Shown here: positions 1 to 11,575 of the stretch, piece by piece
Numbering within the stretch: position 1 is the first letter of the stretch
How the letters are laid out: each line of letters starts with the position of its first letter
Source: Schistosoma mansoni
Taxonomy: Eukaryota > Platyhelminthes > Trematoda > Strigeidida > Schistosomatidae
Direction of reading: 5' to 3'
Assembly: GCF_000237925.1 (NCBI RefSeq)
Contig: NC_031498.1
Span: forward strand, 17,927,004 to 17,991,003
DNA: 64,000 nucleotides
The notes under the pieces: model-generated
Seen by the model: the letters and a program-made list of their open reading frames with translations, nothing else
What the model was told of the DNA's origin: nothing
Databases searched by the model: none
Program-made: the position numbers and the translations under genes

Positions 1-1020
1 TAATAACTCTATGCAAAGTATATTTTCATGATCCTTATATTGGTAAATCGATAGGCTCTTTTAAGGTTTCAAAAAACTATGAAGTAGACGGGACTGGATT
101 CATTAATTTCAGATGTGACAAACCTGATATCCCATTATTTCTTTTAAAACTGTTTACATTTTCTAAACATAAGCACCTCTCTCAACTGTTGAAAAATCCC
201 ATATATTAAACCACGTTACAAGTCTAGAGATAAAGGAGAGTTGAACAGTTATATGCCTATAAATATTACTCCGGTTATCTCTAGAAAAATGGAAAAAATT
301 ATGTATCGAGCGTAGTCTTTAACATCTAATTCAGTGTTATACTTTGACATTTCGAAGGATTCAGATGTGTTTCACCACCAACTTATTATGGGCAGACTCA
401 TATCTTGTAAGATCAGAGATTCCTTGCTCATATGTTTTAATTATTTTCTTGGTCACCGGTACCAAATATTTAAAATAAATTCCATATCAGACATTATTCC
501 AGCCACAAGTGGTGGGTTATAAATTAATGTCCTAGGTCTTTTACTCCTTATATTTTATATAAATGGTATCTGAAGTCGCTTTACTATGAGTACATGTTTT
601 CTGTTTTACCGATGATCCTAAATTAAAGTACTCAGTTTTTTTCTTATGAGCTGAGCCCCATATGCAACTGTATCAGTGTGGAACTTAGTAAGGTTGCCTT
701 ATGGTTCTCAAAATAGAATCTAGAACTCAGCACTCTTTAGTGTGGATGGATATACTTCGACGAATCTTTTCCTAATTACAACTTCAGCATAGATAGTACG
801 GTGTACTCGTCTGACTTATTTTAATGTACAAAGTAACTGTTCGATAACTTTTAAAATACCGTAAATTAATTCTAAGTAGAGTTAATATTGATAATAAACT
901 TAGGTTAAAAGCTATTTAGCATCTTTTAATATATCGTATTCTTAGGTTATTGTACTTCAAACTACAACTATAGACATATTAAGTCAAGACTTCGCTTTTT
1001 AATGAAAGTAGCGACTCAAA
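1..1020 (+). mobile_element. Decayed CR1/jockey-like LINE, reverse transcriptase relic
   Basis: Translated pieces on the + strand follow the order of a non-LTR reverse transcriptase. NITPVISRKMEKIM (about 259-300) resembles the Y-R-P-I-S-L-T-P block. YFDISKDSDVFHHQL (about 340-384) corresponds to the FDFSKAFD-V-H block carrying the first catalytic Asp. A TSGG motif (about 505-516) and VLGLLLLIFYING (about 528-569) match the P-Q-G-S-x-L-G-P-L-L-F block. A WNLVRLPYGSQNR-like stretch follows near 680-715. Stops and frame changes interrupt it throughout, so it is an old, inactive copy. It resembles the minus-strand relic at 22560-22800 and is probably the same family. The 5' end lies left of the window. 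The clade is assigned from motif style only. Confidence 0.6.
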
Positions 1021-1560
1021 ATAAATCTAATTATCCTCAACTTGTTAAATTAGCTATTTTTGCATCCACTGAGAAAACCTGGTAAGCGGAATCACCAAAC
1101 AGTAGCATTCGTAACTATTTATTAAAGCGAAATTGTCATAATTTAAATCCACTCTCTCTATGAATTACTTTACAAGTATATTTTCGAGACTCAACAATAA
1201 TTTACAACTATCTATACATGAAACAAGATCACTAATATCTTTTTTACGTTACGTAAATGATTATCCCTCCTTTGATACTGTCTTAAAAATTAAAGTTGAC
1301 ATATCACTGAATGGTGTCTTATGTGATTTTGTGCTGATCAAGTTTTATAGAATAAGTCGCGATATGGCTAATATTCTAAGTGACCAGAAATTACATGCAC
1401 TATATTTCGTTCATAGGTGGTTGGAGGTAGTCGGCATGAAACCTTAGACCTGAGTGTCGGGCTGTTCACCACTCATCAGCAAAGTGTGCCAGCGTACACC
1501 AGAGACTGTATAACACTCCTATGGTGAAACGATTGGAGCGTTAGGTGTTTGATGACTGTT
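1021..1560 (+). repeat. Unassigned repeat-like tail after the LINE relic
   Basis: A 95-codon open frame (1160-1447) has no motif I recognise and is probably not a gene. The stretch from about 1419 (GGTTGGAGGTAGTCGGCA) recurs in diverged form at about 48732, which marks it as dispersed repeat sequence. It may be the 3' part of the preceding LINE or a separate element. Confidence 0.3.
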
Positions 1561-3803
1561 ACTACTGAATATACTTACTAAACTTTCCTTCTCGACGATA
1601 TTATATCCTCACATTATCCATGATTAATCTGATCAGTTTGAATAAAATTTATCCGAATCGGTAAGTTACAAAGCAATCAAGTACATTTATGTGAACAGAC
1701 CTGCCATAATAATTTTTATTATCATGAGTGCGCGTTCTCTGTTTTCGTTTTCTTCTGTCTAATTACAGGTAATTATAAATATCTTGTAACTGCACTAGAA
1801 TTGCTTTCCAATACACTATTCATCGTTCTACATAACATTCCAGTTTTCGCATAAATTACTGGTTCCTAACTGCTGATGGTGGAATAAATATCCGTCAAGA
1901 CAGACAACAATGCACAATGATACTTCAACATGCTTTAATTCCCTGTATTATAAATAAAATTGAATTTTAATTAAGACATGTCATCAATCTCCAAAATACA
2001 GATATTTCATAAGACAAGAATGAGTACGTTAAATAAGTAAACAAGAGAATGGAAACAGATTTTGAAGAAAATGTGTGTATTAGATTAGAAAATAAAGCTG
2101 GAAAAATAGTAGCACTTTGATTTAAGAACACGATAAAAGTTTATGAAAACTACTTCTTCATTGAAATTCAAGACTAGAGGCTGTACTTTATTAACTCATA
2201 TTGTAAACATACTTAGTAGTCATAAATGAGACAGTAATGTGTGTCTTACTTAAGCGGGTTAGTTATTATATAGAAAGTTAAATACAATTAAAATACGCTA
2301 AGGATCATATACAATGTTAGTTAACAAATTTCTAATAGATTTCATTTAAATTCTTGAAGATACTTATTACTATCAAACGAAATAAATGTCACACAGATTG
2401 ATCACTGTGTAGCAACCTTTGTCATGATGTTTTGTCACTAAGTACCAATCAAATTTTATCTATCAAACTTCAACATGGCCATTATTGCCAGTTATTCGAT
2501 AACATAGGATTGGTGTGTTGAAATGAAATGACACTAGGTGACTCTGGTTTGTGCGACAGAGGAAGCACTAGATCCATCAAGATTACAGTCATGCCTAGCT
2601 AATGAATGTTACCTGGCATGAAATGTAGCTCCAAGGATGGATGGTAGTAGTGTATGAAACAGCAACGTGTTATCCACCGTGATATTAAAATAAACATTTA
2701 AATTCATTTATTTTATAGTAACCATCATAATTTGCTTATGTAATTAGAATAAACAGGATACCATGTAAGCTATCCGTATAAAAAAATTATATAAAGTCAT
2801 ATGACATGTTAATCAGTTCTCTTTCTGATATCATCATTTATGACAGTATGTTCACAAAACATTTCTCTATGGCAATTGTATGAATATATCTGTTTAAAAA
2901 ATATGAAACTTATGAAAAATTACATTCGCAATAAATTGTATTACCTTCTTCAACACAATTACACACAAGAATGCACACAAAAGAAAGTAGTAGATCGTTC
3001 TGATTTACAATGATGTTATAGCCAAATAACTGATGGTCTTTTTTGAAAATTTGTCGAAAAACTGAAAAAATATTTAAATCAACTTTCAAACTTTCGAGTG
3101 GCCTTTATGTTGCAGTATCATTTTAAAAAACACATTTTTCACTCCACTCCACAGATTTCAGATAGTAACACATAATATATTTTATTTTACAACAAACCAA
3201 TATAGAATGGGAAGAAGATAGATAATTGGAAAGCTAATAACTTAGTATTCTATTATGGCGTTAGTCTGTGTTAATTTCTTTCTCCATCTATTGTCTCCCC
3301 AATATCCCTTTTTTTAATTAGTCAGAACAGTTGCGCCAACTTGTCAACTATTATAAAGACATGATATTTGAATAGAAATATTTTTTTATTCATATTCTAC
3401 GCTCAATAACTTTAAAAAATAATAGGAAAAATCTCTGTGACAGTAATAACAACTGACAGCTAATAGTTTTCCAAACACATAGATATACTTACAAATACAC
3501 ACTTCGACACACATCGGTTAAACATCACTGATATCAGTATAGAAGACGTTTGGTTAAAGTAAAATGCGTCAATATTACATTTTGCAATTATATATAAAAA
3601 GTAACAAAGAATTCAATAATTTTTTTTCAAGTCACTTTTGACAAAAGTCAACATAGGTAACTATGGAAGAAAATGTAATGGTTATACTAGGCATTCAACA
3701 ATATTTATTGAAAGCATAGCAATAATAATTATTACTATTATCACGATTGTAATTTTATGAAAGCTAACCGTAAAACTTTAATGAAGTTTAAAAAAAAGAG
3801 AAT
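1561..3803. other. AT-rich intergenic DNA
   Basis: I see no exon, RNA gene or recognisable repeat here. A less AT-rich patch at about 2480-2690 may be a diverged dispersed repeat, but it has no second copy in the window. Confidence 0.5.
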
Positions 3804-4165
3804 TAGTTGAAAGCGTGAGTCAATTGAAGCTAGACCATCAGGGAAAACCTGGAAGCACTGGACGGCCGTTTCGTCCTGTTGTAGGGCTCCTCAGTAGTGC
3901 GCATCCACGATCTCGCCTCGAGAGATTCGAACTCAGGATATATCAGTCTCTTGCGCGAGCACTTAACTGATAGACCACTGAGCCGGCATCTAACGGTGTT
4001 AATGTCTAACTTCAACCAATCCACGAAGTTGAGCAGCCGTTCACCAATTGTCTTCAGTGAGTTCTTATCTCACCACAGACGTGGTTTGAACTCCACTGGT
4101 CACCACTTCTCACTAGAACTCCTGGATTTACCTTTCGAAGTCAGTCACTAGTGAGCATATGATTA
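3804..4165 (-). mobile_element. tRNA-derived SINE (family 2), near-complete copy
   Basis: Read on the minus strand, a head of about 150 bp (4165 down to 3995) is followed by a tRNA-like region. That region has an A-box-like stretch (GGCTCAGTGGTCTATCAG) and a B-box-like stretch (GAGTTCGAATC), consistent with a Pol III promoter. A hammerhead-like module (3900-3855) and a conserved tail ending near GACTCACGCTTTCAACT come next. The same order recurs at 7190-7393 (+), 19520-19870 (-) and 58375-58770. I cannot name the family. It is distinct from Sm-alpha because the flanks and both ends differ. Confidence 0.7.
3855..3900 (-). ncRNA. Hammerhead-like ribozyme motif inside SINE family 2
   Basis: On the minus strand the order is GCACT (stem I), CTGAGGA (fits the CUGANGA core), a GCCC/GGAC stem II with one mismatch, and GAAA. 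Then comes ACGGCCGTC, a three-pair stem III with a two-base loop and a GTC cleavage triplet, and finally AGTGC closing stem I. All core blocks are present in the right order. Stem III is minimal, as in known minimal hammerheads, so single-copy activity may be weak. This is inferred from pattern and not tested. Confidence 0.5.
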
Positions 4166-4171
4166 CTATTA

Positions 4172-4349
4172 TCAGAAGGGGGTTTTTGTGGAGATTTAGT
4201 ATTTTCATAGTTGAAAGCGTCAGTCAATTGAAGCTAGACCACCAGGGAAAACCTGAAGGTACTAGACGGCCATTTCGTGGTGGTCTAGCTGCAATTGACT
4301 CAAGCTTCCAACTATGAAAATATTAAATCTTCACAAAAACCCCTTCTGA
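4172..4349. repeat. Foldback (inverted) SINE family 2 tail, near-palindrome
   Basis: The left arm (4172-4246) is the family-2 tail in minus orientation. The right arm (about 4276-4349) is the same tail in plus orientation, so the arms of about 73 bp are nearly complementary around a spacer of about 30 bp. The ends are TCAGAAGGGGG and CCCCTTCTGA. A few mismatches show that it is not recent. Confidence 0.8.
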
Positions 4350-5690
4350 AAAAGAGAATTGTTTGCATTCTTCTTCGGACTCATAATTGTTATTTCTGTT
4401 GGAAAATGATATTGTTTTATACCTTATTGTATTAAGTTTATTCAATGAAATTATGGGTATGGTATGGTATCACAGTCATGCTATAGTTTAAGTTAATTGA
4501 TAATGAACACAATGTAAAATATTTTAATTAATCAGTCAAAATTGAATGGGTTTTTCATAGATGAACTACATTCAGTTTACAGTTAACTATTCTGTTCGAC
4601 TGACACTTGTAATTCTTAATATAAATTTGAAAAGTACTTTGTCCTATGAGCTAAAGAATTACTTTTCACATATTTTATTGCCAACAAAAACATTACTACT
4701 GAGTTAGCTCAACTTTAAAACGAATTGTGTAACGTGATCATATTGTGGTGTGGGTTACTGATATCCACATAAGTAATATATAACTATGGTCGGGCATTGA
4801 GTGTATTTCAGTAGAAGATCGATAAGGATAGAACGGAAACGGCAAGTAATTGGTACGAAAATGCATGAACAATTATAATCGGAGACTATGGACGGATATT
4901 TGCAGAAGAAACAGTCAAATTGAGACAATTGATTGTTATTTTGCAAATTAACTGTTCACTATATGGTTCTCATACTCTAATCAAATATTCTGTAATGTTG
5001 TGCTAAAATATATTCGATTGTTCCCACTCGTGTTTTGTTCACCTTGGTAAGTAGTTAAATTTACACTCGTACTCTAATATCAACAGGACTTTTTCTAACA
5101 TGTTTTTCTTCATTTATGAACAGCAGGCTAGTTTTCTATTTGTAATCATTCAATTAATGAAACAAATTATTATGACTTACCAAGTAGAAGCTTCCTTTAT
5201 GTTGTAATGTCGTGACAGAGGTAGGAAATATTTATTGGAGTAAAGGTAAATTTTGTTTTGAACTTATTAAACTGTCCCATCATTTAAAACATTATATTAA
5301 TGTACTGTATTTCAGTTTCTATTTAAAGAACGTTATCCATAATTTTCAAAAACAGTTCTACAGTGACTGAAGAACAAAGTAAAAACGTGTTTCTAAAATA
5401 TATTATTAAAGGTAACCTAGAAACCTAACCTAAGTCAACAGAATATTTAAAATCATATTCAATCTCATTTTCCTCTTTGAAGCCTTTTTATTCAATTTTT
5501 TTCGGGAATACTAATTAAATATTGTTGGGTTACATTGTCCGCACAAAGCGAATGCTTTTCAAACGCATCTCCAAACATTATCTAACATGACTTTTAGAAG
5601 GAGAATGCAAAACACCCACTAGTTCAATACAGGAGCATCCAATCAACTCAAGACATGTGGCTCCGAAGGGGTATTCTTTTCCAATAATCT
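4350..5690. other. AT-rich intergenic DNA
   Basis: No gene, RNA or recognisable mobile element seen. Confidence 0.5.
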
Positions 5691-6125
5691 ATGCAATAAA
5701 AGAAACTGGATTGAAAGGAGGAAGAATAAAAAAATTACGCACTTTTGATGCGTTAGCGATCTACCAATTCAAGCCCGAACCCTCATCCTTCCTTGACCCT
5801 AATTGCTTTTTGTAATAGACTTAAGTCTTCTTTGTTTTTTTAATTAGTGTTTTGAAATTTTTAAGCCCTAATCCGTTATTATTATCCTATAGTAATTTTT
5901 CATGCTTAATATTCAGTTATAATTATGACCTTTATGTTTATTTTTCTTCTTATCTGTCAAATGGACAATCATCTTTGATATTTCTGACCCGTAAATTATT
6001 TCCATCCTTCTTTTCTTCTCCGGTTAGCGTCATTTTAACAAGATTGTATTCTGCGAGATGGGATTGGTGACCACATGCCCAACCCTCCTCCTTTACCCTG
6101 GTTTTGAACCAGCAGCAACCCTAGA
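5690..6125 (+). repeat. Dispersed repeat of unknown class
   Basis: The right part (about 6057-6125) has CCCAACCCTCCTCC, then a CTGGTTTTGAACCAGCAGCAACCCTAG-like run. It aligns imperfectly with the reverse complement of 33480-33610, so a repeat family is likely. No coding potential was recognised. It runs directly into an RTE fragment and could be its 5' region. Confidence 0.4.
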
Positions 6126-6262
6126 AGAGTGAACGGACAAACATTACAGAAATCATCAAATTTCATTAGGAAGCAAGCTATAACTTGGAATCTTAAAGGC
6201 AGCCGGAGAAGAAGATGATCAAAGTTTTGTGGCCCAGAATCTGACTCCAATCGAATCGTATG
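6126..6262 (+). mobile_element. RTE-type LINE fragment, near-C-terminal
   Basis: The translation around 6170-6225 reads KQAITWNLKGSRRRR. It corresponds to [20 protein letters not shown] in the longer RTE copy at 52545-54190. It is a short, broken 3' piece. Confidence 0.45.
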
Positions 6263-6399
6263 AATATTGTTAAAATATACATATCGTCAATCGTCGTACA
6301 TAGTTATCGACTTAAATCGCCTTAGTGAATAATGGTATTACATAAGCCAAATACGAGAATGGATTTCGAATACATATATTATGTACAATCACTTATCTG

Positions 6400-6860
6400 G
6401 ACAGGAAATGAGAGGGATGAACTGAATGAAAGAGAGCGAAGCGAAATATTGCACTATGGAGAAGGAATGTGAACCAACTCCATTTAAACAAGCGTTAATC
6501 ATTATTTATAATCAGATAAAAATAAGTTACAGACATGTGATGAATAGGATAAGTGTACACACATACGCTCATATAGAAACATTCAGGTTTGATAAGCGAA
6601 TAATTAACAAGTTCAAAACGTGGCTCAGGAAGAATAGATGAGTTGGCCTTTTCAGAAGGTATGATAAGTTATGTGGGCTTAACGTAGCAACCGACACTAC
6701 AGAAGAGCACACTACTCCGAGAATTGGGAGCAGACATGAAAGGGATGAATAGCAACTGGAGACAACTTGAAAACACTGTCCAGGATAGAATTCGATGAAA
6801 AATGCTGGTGTGAGGTCTATTCTACTCCACGAGTGGTCACAGGAATAAGTAAGTAAGCAA
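6400..6860 (+). mobile_element. RTE-type LINE 3' end and associated repeat
   Basis: At about 6745-6850 the frame reads MNSNWRQLE, then DRI, KMLV and GHRNK, ending in AAGTAAGTAAGCAAATAAGT. This matches the C-terminus and tail of the RTE copy ending at 54180 ([20 protein letters not shown], then GTAAGTAAGT). The preceding stretch (6559-6712) recurs at about 22050-22200 in the same orientation. The copy is stop-ridden and inactive. Confidence 0.6.
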
Positions 6861-7189
6861 ATAAGTATTCTTATCTTACCCCTTTGATTATTACGAAAAT
6901 CCTTTTAATATTTGGAGTCTCGAATCATTTAATGATTCAATCACTCCTGTCCTTCTATAGATATATATTTACCATACAACGATAAACACGAATGTACAAA
7001 AGAAAATGAAATTTTTCGCTGAATTCTCTTGATTCTTAATAAAACTTTATTTTTGTCATGTTATAACAAGAACTAAATACAAGCATAGCTACTAGTTGTA
7101 ACTGAGGAATAACTTCTAATTGTTACTTATTATAAGTGAACAAAGACTGATAGATTTCGATGCAAAGAAAAAGGCAATGTGGTAAATGA

Positions 7190-7393
7190 CGATTCTAAAG
7201 TGCTCTGGCGCGAGACTGGCAGGTCCTGGGTTCGAAACTCACGAGTGTGGGATCGTGGATGTGCACTACTGAGGAGTCCCATATAGGACAAAACGGTCGT
7301 CCAGTGCTTCCAGGTTTTCTATGTTGGTCTAGCTTCAATTGACTAATGATTTCAACTATGAAAATACTAAATTCTCCACAAAACCCCTTCTGA
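7190..7393 (+). mobile_element. SINE family 2 copy, 5'-truncated
   Basis: It starts inside the tRNA-like region (GTGCTCTGGCGCGAGACTGG) and has the B-box-like GGGTTCGAAACTC. It continues through the hammerhead-like module and the full tail (TGATTTCAACTATGAAAAT, then CCACAAAACCCCTTCTGAT). This copy supports the tail seen in the foldback at 4172-4349. Confidence 0.75.
7263..7307 (+). ncRNA. Hammerhead-like motif in SINE family 2, probably inactive
   Basis: The order is GCACT, CTGAGGA, stem II GTCC/GGAC (loop CATATA, perfectly paired), AAAA in place of the conserved GAAA, ACGGTCGTC, then AGTGC. The conserved G12 is changed to A, which should abolish cleavage. Confidence 0.45.
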
Positions 7394-8403
7394 TTCAAAA
7401 GTGCACAAACAATCAATCCATAACATATTAAATAACTATGAATAGATTAAATTGATTTGTATATTACTTACTTATCCGGTAAAATTCATATTCAGATACA
7501 CAGAAATAAATAGCATTTGTTATAAATTGATTGATAATTATATGCATATAGAGAATATGTAATATCAATATATCAAACTATTTCAAATACTGACTCTTTC
7601 AGAACAAATCTACTGGATCTCATTAATATTCAGCATACCTAAAAGTTTTTAAAAAGTGCTAACTAAACGAAACATAATGCAAAGTGAACTAAGGTAAGGT
7701 GTCTGCTTTTATATTTTAAATCAAAACCCTACGTCTTCCAAAAAATGGCACCAATCATTTCATTACAAATAATACCAAACTCATTTATAAGTGGAATTTT
7801 TTAATACCGATTACTCGAAATTAAGAAAAACTATGAAAATTTATTTATTTAGTAAATATGTATTCTGTTAATAAGATTACACAATTACTAAACATATGGT
7901 AAGTACCAAAAATGTTTTAGGAAAAACATAACATCAAAGAAGTAAATGAGAACAAAGTACTTACTGTGACGAAAATATACTTGTGACTATGAAGAATTAA
8001 AGCTTTGCCTACTGAATAATAGAAGAGTAGTGGGAAATGCAGAAAACAATTAACGTGATTTACGAATAATTGCATAGCGCTCAACAGAAGAATGAACATT
8101 AACGAATGGTCGGATTAGAATAGCGAGATAAATGTTTATTAGAAGGAAAAGAAGTAAGATCCACGTAAACACAAAGGATACGAAAAGTAATTTATGAAAA
8201 CATTGATAACAAAACCGAGAGCAAGGGGAAAACAGAGGACAAAATTAACATCTTGATATGGGAAGCAGAAAAAATAGGAATGAATAAAAAAACATGATAA
8301 AAAGGAAGGCAGTATCCAAAAACACACGAAAACAAGAAAAAGAAAAGAAAAACGGGTAAAAAAAATTAACAAAAATGAAAATCAACTCAAGAAAACGAAG
8401 AAT
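7394..8403. other. AT-rich flank of the macrosatellite
   Basis: No gene seen. From about 7900 the + strand is A-rich and T-poor, which produces hydrophobic open frames on the minus strand that look like composition artefacts. The macrosatellite begins abruptly at 8404. Confidence 0.5.
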
Positions 8404-9106
8404 AGTTCATGATCACCATAACCATGGTGAGCTTTGTCATTGTGATTCACCTGTCAACACCCCACTTCCAATCACCATTCGATATTCAGTCCACTTCGTC
8501 AACGGTCGGTCAAGATCACCATACTTCCCTCCACTTGATTTGTGTAAGGAGTCACGACATGCTCATTACTGGGGAAATCAGTCCAAGCAATAGCTTCGAA
8601 GATTACACTCGAGAATAATAGCTGGGCACAATGGAATCGGTTCAGACACTTATTCGGTGTCCAACACGGAACAATTCACCCGTCGATGATTGGACAGAAG
8701 TTCAGATGAGTCGAAGCACCAGTCATCAACCAGTCAGTTTTCGTGCAGATCATTGCGCAATCAAGTGAACATGACAAGCACTGGTATTAGTGGAAGCATC
8801 AGTATCGGCACCGATGGCATCAGTGGTAGAAGCCGCATCGTCGGGTGCAACACAGAGTTGAAAAGGCTGTATGTTGTTCAAGTGGTCACGAGCACGGTAA
8901 CATAGCAGTAACCTCAGGCTGACTGATTGGTTACATTCAACTGCACTGATATGCAACGTTAACGACTGAACGTGAAATCATGTCCACCAATTGGTGGTTG
9001 TAAACGTGATGGTGAATTACGTGTGTGTAGTCAGGTGGAGAAGAAGGACTCTGAGTCTGTTCAATCGGTTGCAAGGAATAATCGAGTAGTAGTAGTAGTA
9101 GTGTTG

Positions 9107-9137
<31 letters not shown>

Positions 9138-9733
9138 GGTGTTGGTGGTGTTGGTGGTGTTAACGATGATGTTGATGAATATGGAGCTGAGAATGCTCGT
9201 GGTGTTTGTAGAGTTGTTGATGGTATTGTGTGGATGTGCATCGTTTCGATCGGTGCAATGAATCTGGCTTGTAGTGTGTTGATACTGTGACGATTGGTAT
9301 ATGATAGTGTGTGTGCGTGTGTGAGTGTGTGTGTGTGCAGTGTAGATGTTGTTGATACTGGTGACTGGTGAACGTGTAGAGTGCAATAAATGTGTTGTGT
9401 TTCGCTTCGACTGATGAATATTGTGCATGATGTGAATGTTGATAATTAGTTAGTTGTTGGTTGTGAGAATGGTGTTGTGATAAGTCAACGTTGATTCGAT
9501 GAGAATGTGGCTGATGATTTTGATGTGGATGTAGTTGTTGATGGATGATGGGGAATGGGGAGAGTAGGATGGTAGAGAGTGGAGTAATTATTATTGATAA
9601 TGATTGGTATTGTGAGTGGGCGTTAGTGTTTGTGTGTAGCTCATGTGGATGTGTGTGTTCGTGTGCATGACCGAGTGTAGTAGTGGTTGTAGTTTTGTGT
9701 GTGTTGATGTGGGTTGTTGATGTAGACGTCCGG

Positions 9734-9804
9734 GCGTCGGTGGTTCAATGGTAGAATGCTCGCCTGCCACGCGGGCGACCCGGGTTCGATTCCCGGCCGA
9801 CGCA
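9734..9804 (+). tRNA. tRNA-Gly(GCC), array copy 1
   Basis: A 71-nt cloverleaf. It has a perfect 7-bp acceptor stem (GCGTCGG/CCGACGC), A14 and A15 in the D loop, anticodon loop CTGCCAC (GCC), a T arm with TTCGATTC and discriminator A. The A box (TGGTTCAATGG) and B box (GGTTCGATTCC) are canonical. A TTTT terminator follows 7 nt downstream. There is no intron and CCA is not encoded. It is predicted functional and decodes GGC/GGU. Confidence 0.97.
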
Positions 9805-9810
9805 AACCAC

Positions 9811-9814
9811 TTTT
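9811..9814 (+). terminator. Pol III T4 terminator, copy 1
   Basis: TTTT directly after the tRNA 3' end and the spacer AACCAC. Confidence 0.8.
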
Positions 9815-11504
9815 AATTGGTCACAGTTGATGACCTACACTATCACAATAACACCGTCATTCATCATCCCATCCGAAAATACGCACGTATCACCGCAACA
9901 TCATTCACGTCGGGGTGGACGTGCACGCACAAATTACTCCGCAACGTGCAACTCCCACGACAAACACAACCAACTATACTGACTGGATGTGACCAATGCA
10001 CACAGTCATTCACATTCACTATAGTCTTCTCATCAACACGTCCTATGAACACACATTCTCTGTCGAGTCCGAGTCAACAACACGCTGGTCGCCATCGATG
10101 AACATTCATTCACTCATTCACGATCAATTCGCATTTGTCATGGATAGACATGGCTGAGCAGTTCATGATCACCATAACCATGGTGAGCTTTGTCATTGTG
10201 ATTCACCTGTCAACACCCCACTTCCAATCACCATTCGATATTCAGTCCACTTCGTCAACGGTCGGTCAAGATCACCATACTTCCCTCCACTTGATTTGTG
10301 TAAGGAGTCACGACATGCTCATTACTGGGGAAATCAGTCCAAGCAATAGCTTCGAAGATTACACTCGAGAATAATAGCTGGGCACAATGGAATCGGTTCA
10401 GACACTTATTCGGTGTCCAACACGGAACAATTCACCCGTCGATGATTGGACAGAAGTTCAGATGAGTCGAAGCACCAGTCATCAACCAGTCAGTTTTCGT
10501 GCAGATCATTGCGCAATCAAGTGAACATGACAAGCACTGGTATTAGTGGAAGCATCAGTATCGGCACCGATGGCATCAGTGGTAGAAGCCGCATCGTCGG
10601 GTGCAACACAGAGTTGAAAAGGCTGTATGTTGTTCAAGTGGTCACGAGCACGGTAACATAGCAGTAACCTCAGGCTGACTGATTGGTTACATTCAACTGC
10701 ACTGATATGCAACGTTAACGACTGAACGTGAAATCATGTCCACCAATTGGTGGTTGTAAACGTGATGGTGAATTACGTGTGTGTAGTCAGGTGGAGAAGA
10801 AGGACTCTGAGTCTGTTCAATCGGTTGCAAGGAATAATCGAGTAGTAATAGTAGTAGTAGTAGTAGTGTTGTTGTTGTTGTTGTTGGTGGTGGTGGTGTT
10901 GTTGTTGCTGCTAATAACGATGATGTTGATGAATATGGAGCTGAGAATGATATGGAGCTGAGAATGCTCGTGGTGTTTGTAGAGTTGTTGATGGTATTGT
11001 GTGGATGTGCATCGTTTCGATCGGTGCAATGAATCTGGCTTGTAGTGTGTTGATACTGTGACGATTGGTATATGATAGTGTGTGTGCGTGTGTGAGTGTG
11101 TGTGTGTGCAGTGTAGATGTTGTTGATACTGGTGACTGGTGAACGTGTAGAGTGCAATAAATGTGTTGTGTTTCGCTTCGACTGATGAATATTGTGCATG
11201 ATGTGAATGTTGATAATTAGTTAGTTGTTGGTTGTGAGAATGGTGTTGTGATAAGTCAACGTTGATTCGATGAGAATGTGGCTGATGATTTTGATGTGGA
11301 TGTAGTTGTTGATGGATGATGGGGAATGGGGAGAGTAGGATGGTAGAGAGTGGAGTAATTATTATTGATAATGATTGGTATTGTGAGTGGGCGTTAGTGT
11401 TTGTGTGTAGCTCATGTGGATGTGTGTGTTCGTGTGCATGACCGAGTGTAGTAGTGGTTGTAGTTTTGTGTGTGTTGATGTGGGTTGTTGATGTAGACGT
11501 CCGG

Positions 11505-11575
11505 GCGTCGGTGGTTCAATGGTAGAATGCTCGCCTGCCACGCGGGCGACCCGGGTTCGATTCCCGGCCGACGCA
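11505..11575 (+). tRNA. tRNA-Gly(GCC), array copy 2 (terminator weakened)
   Basis: The mature sequence is identical to copy 1, with all stems paired and A14 present. The downstream T run is TTTC instead of TTTT. The next TTTT on the strand is at about 12265, some 690 nt away, so a primary transcript could be long unless Pol III stops at a weaker site. Confidence 0.96.

Noticed and set aside
1160-1447. 95-codon + strand frame
   Set aside because: No motif recognised, sits behind a decayed LINE and overlaps a dispersed repeat.
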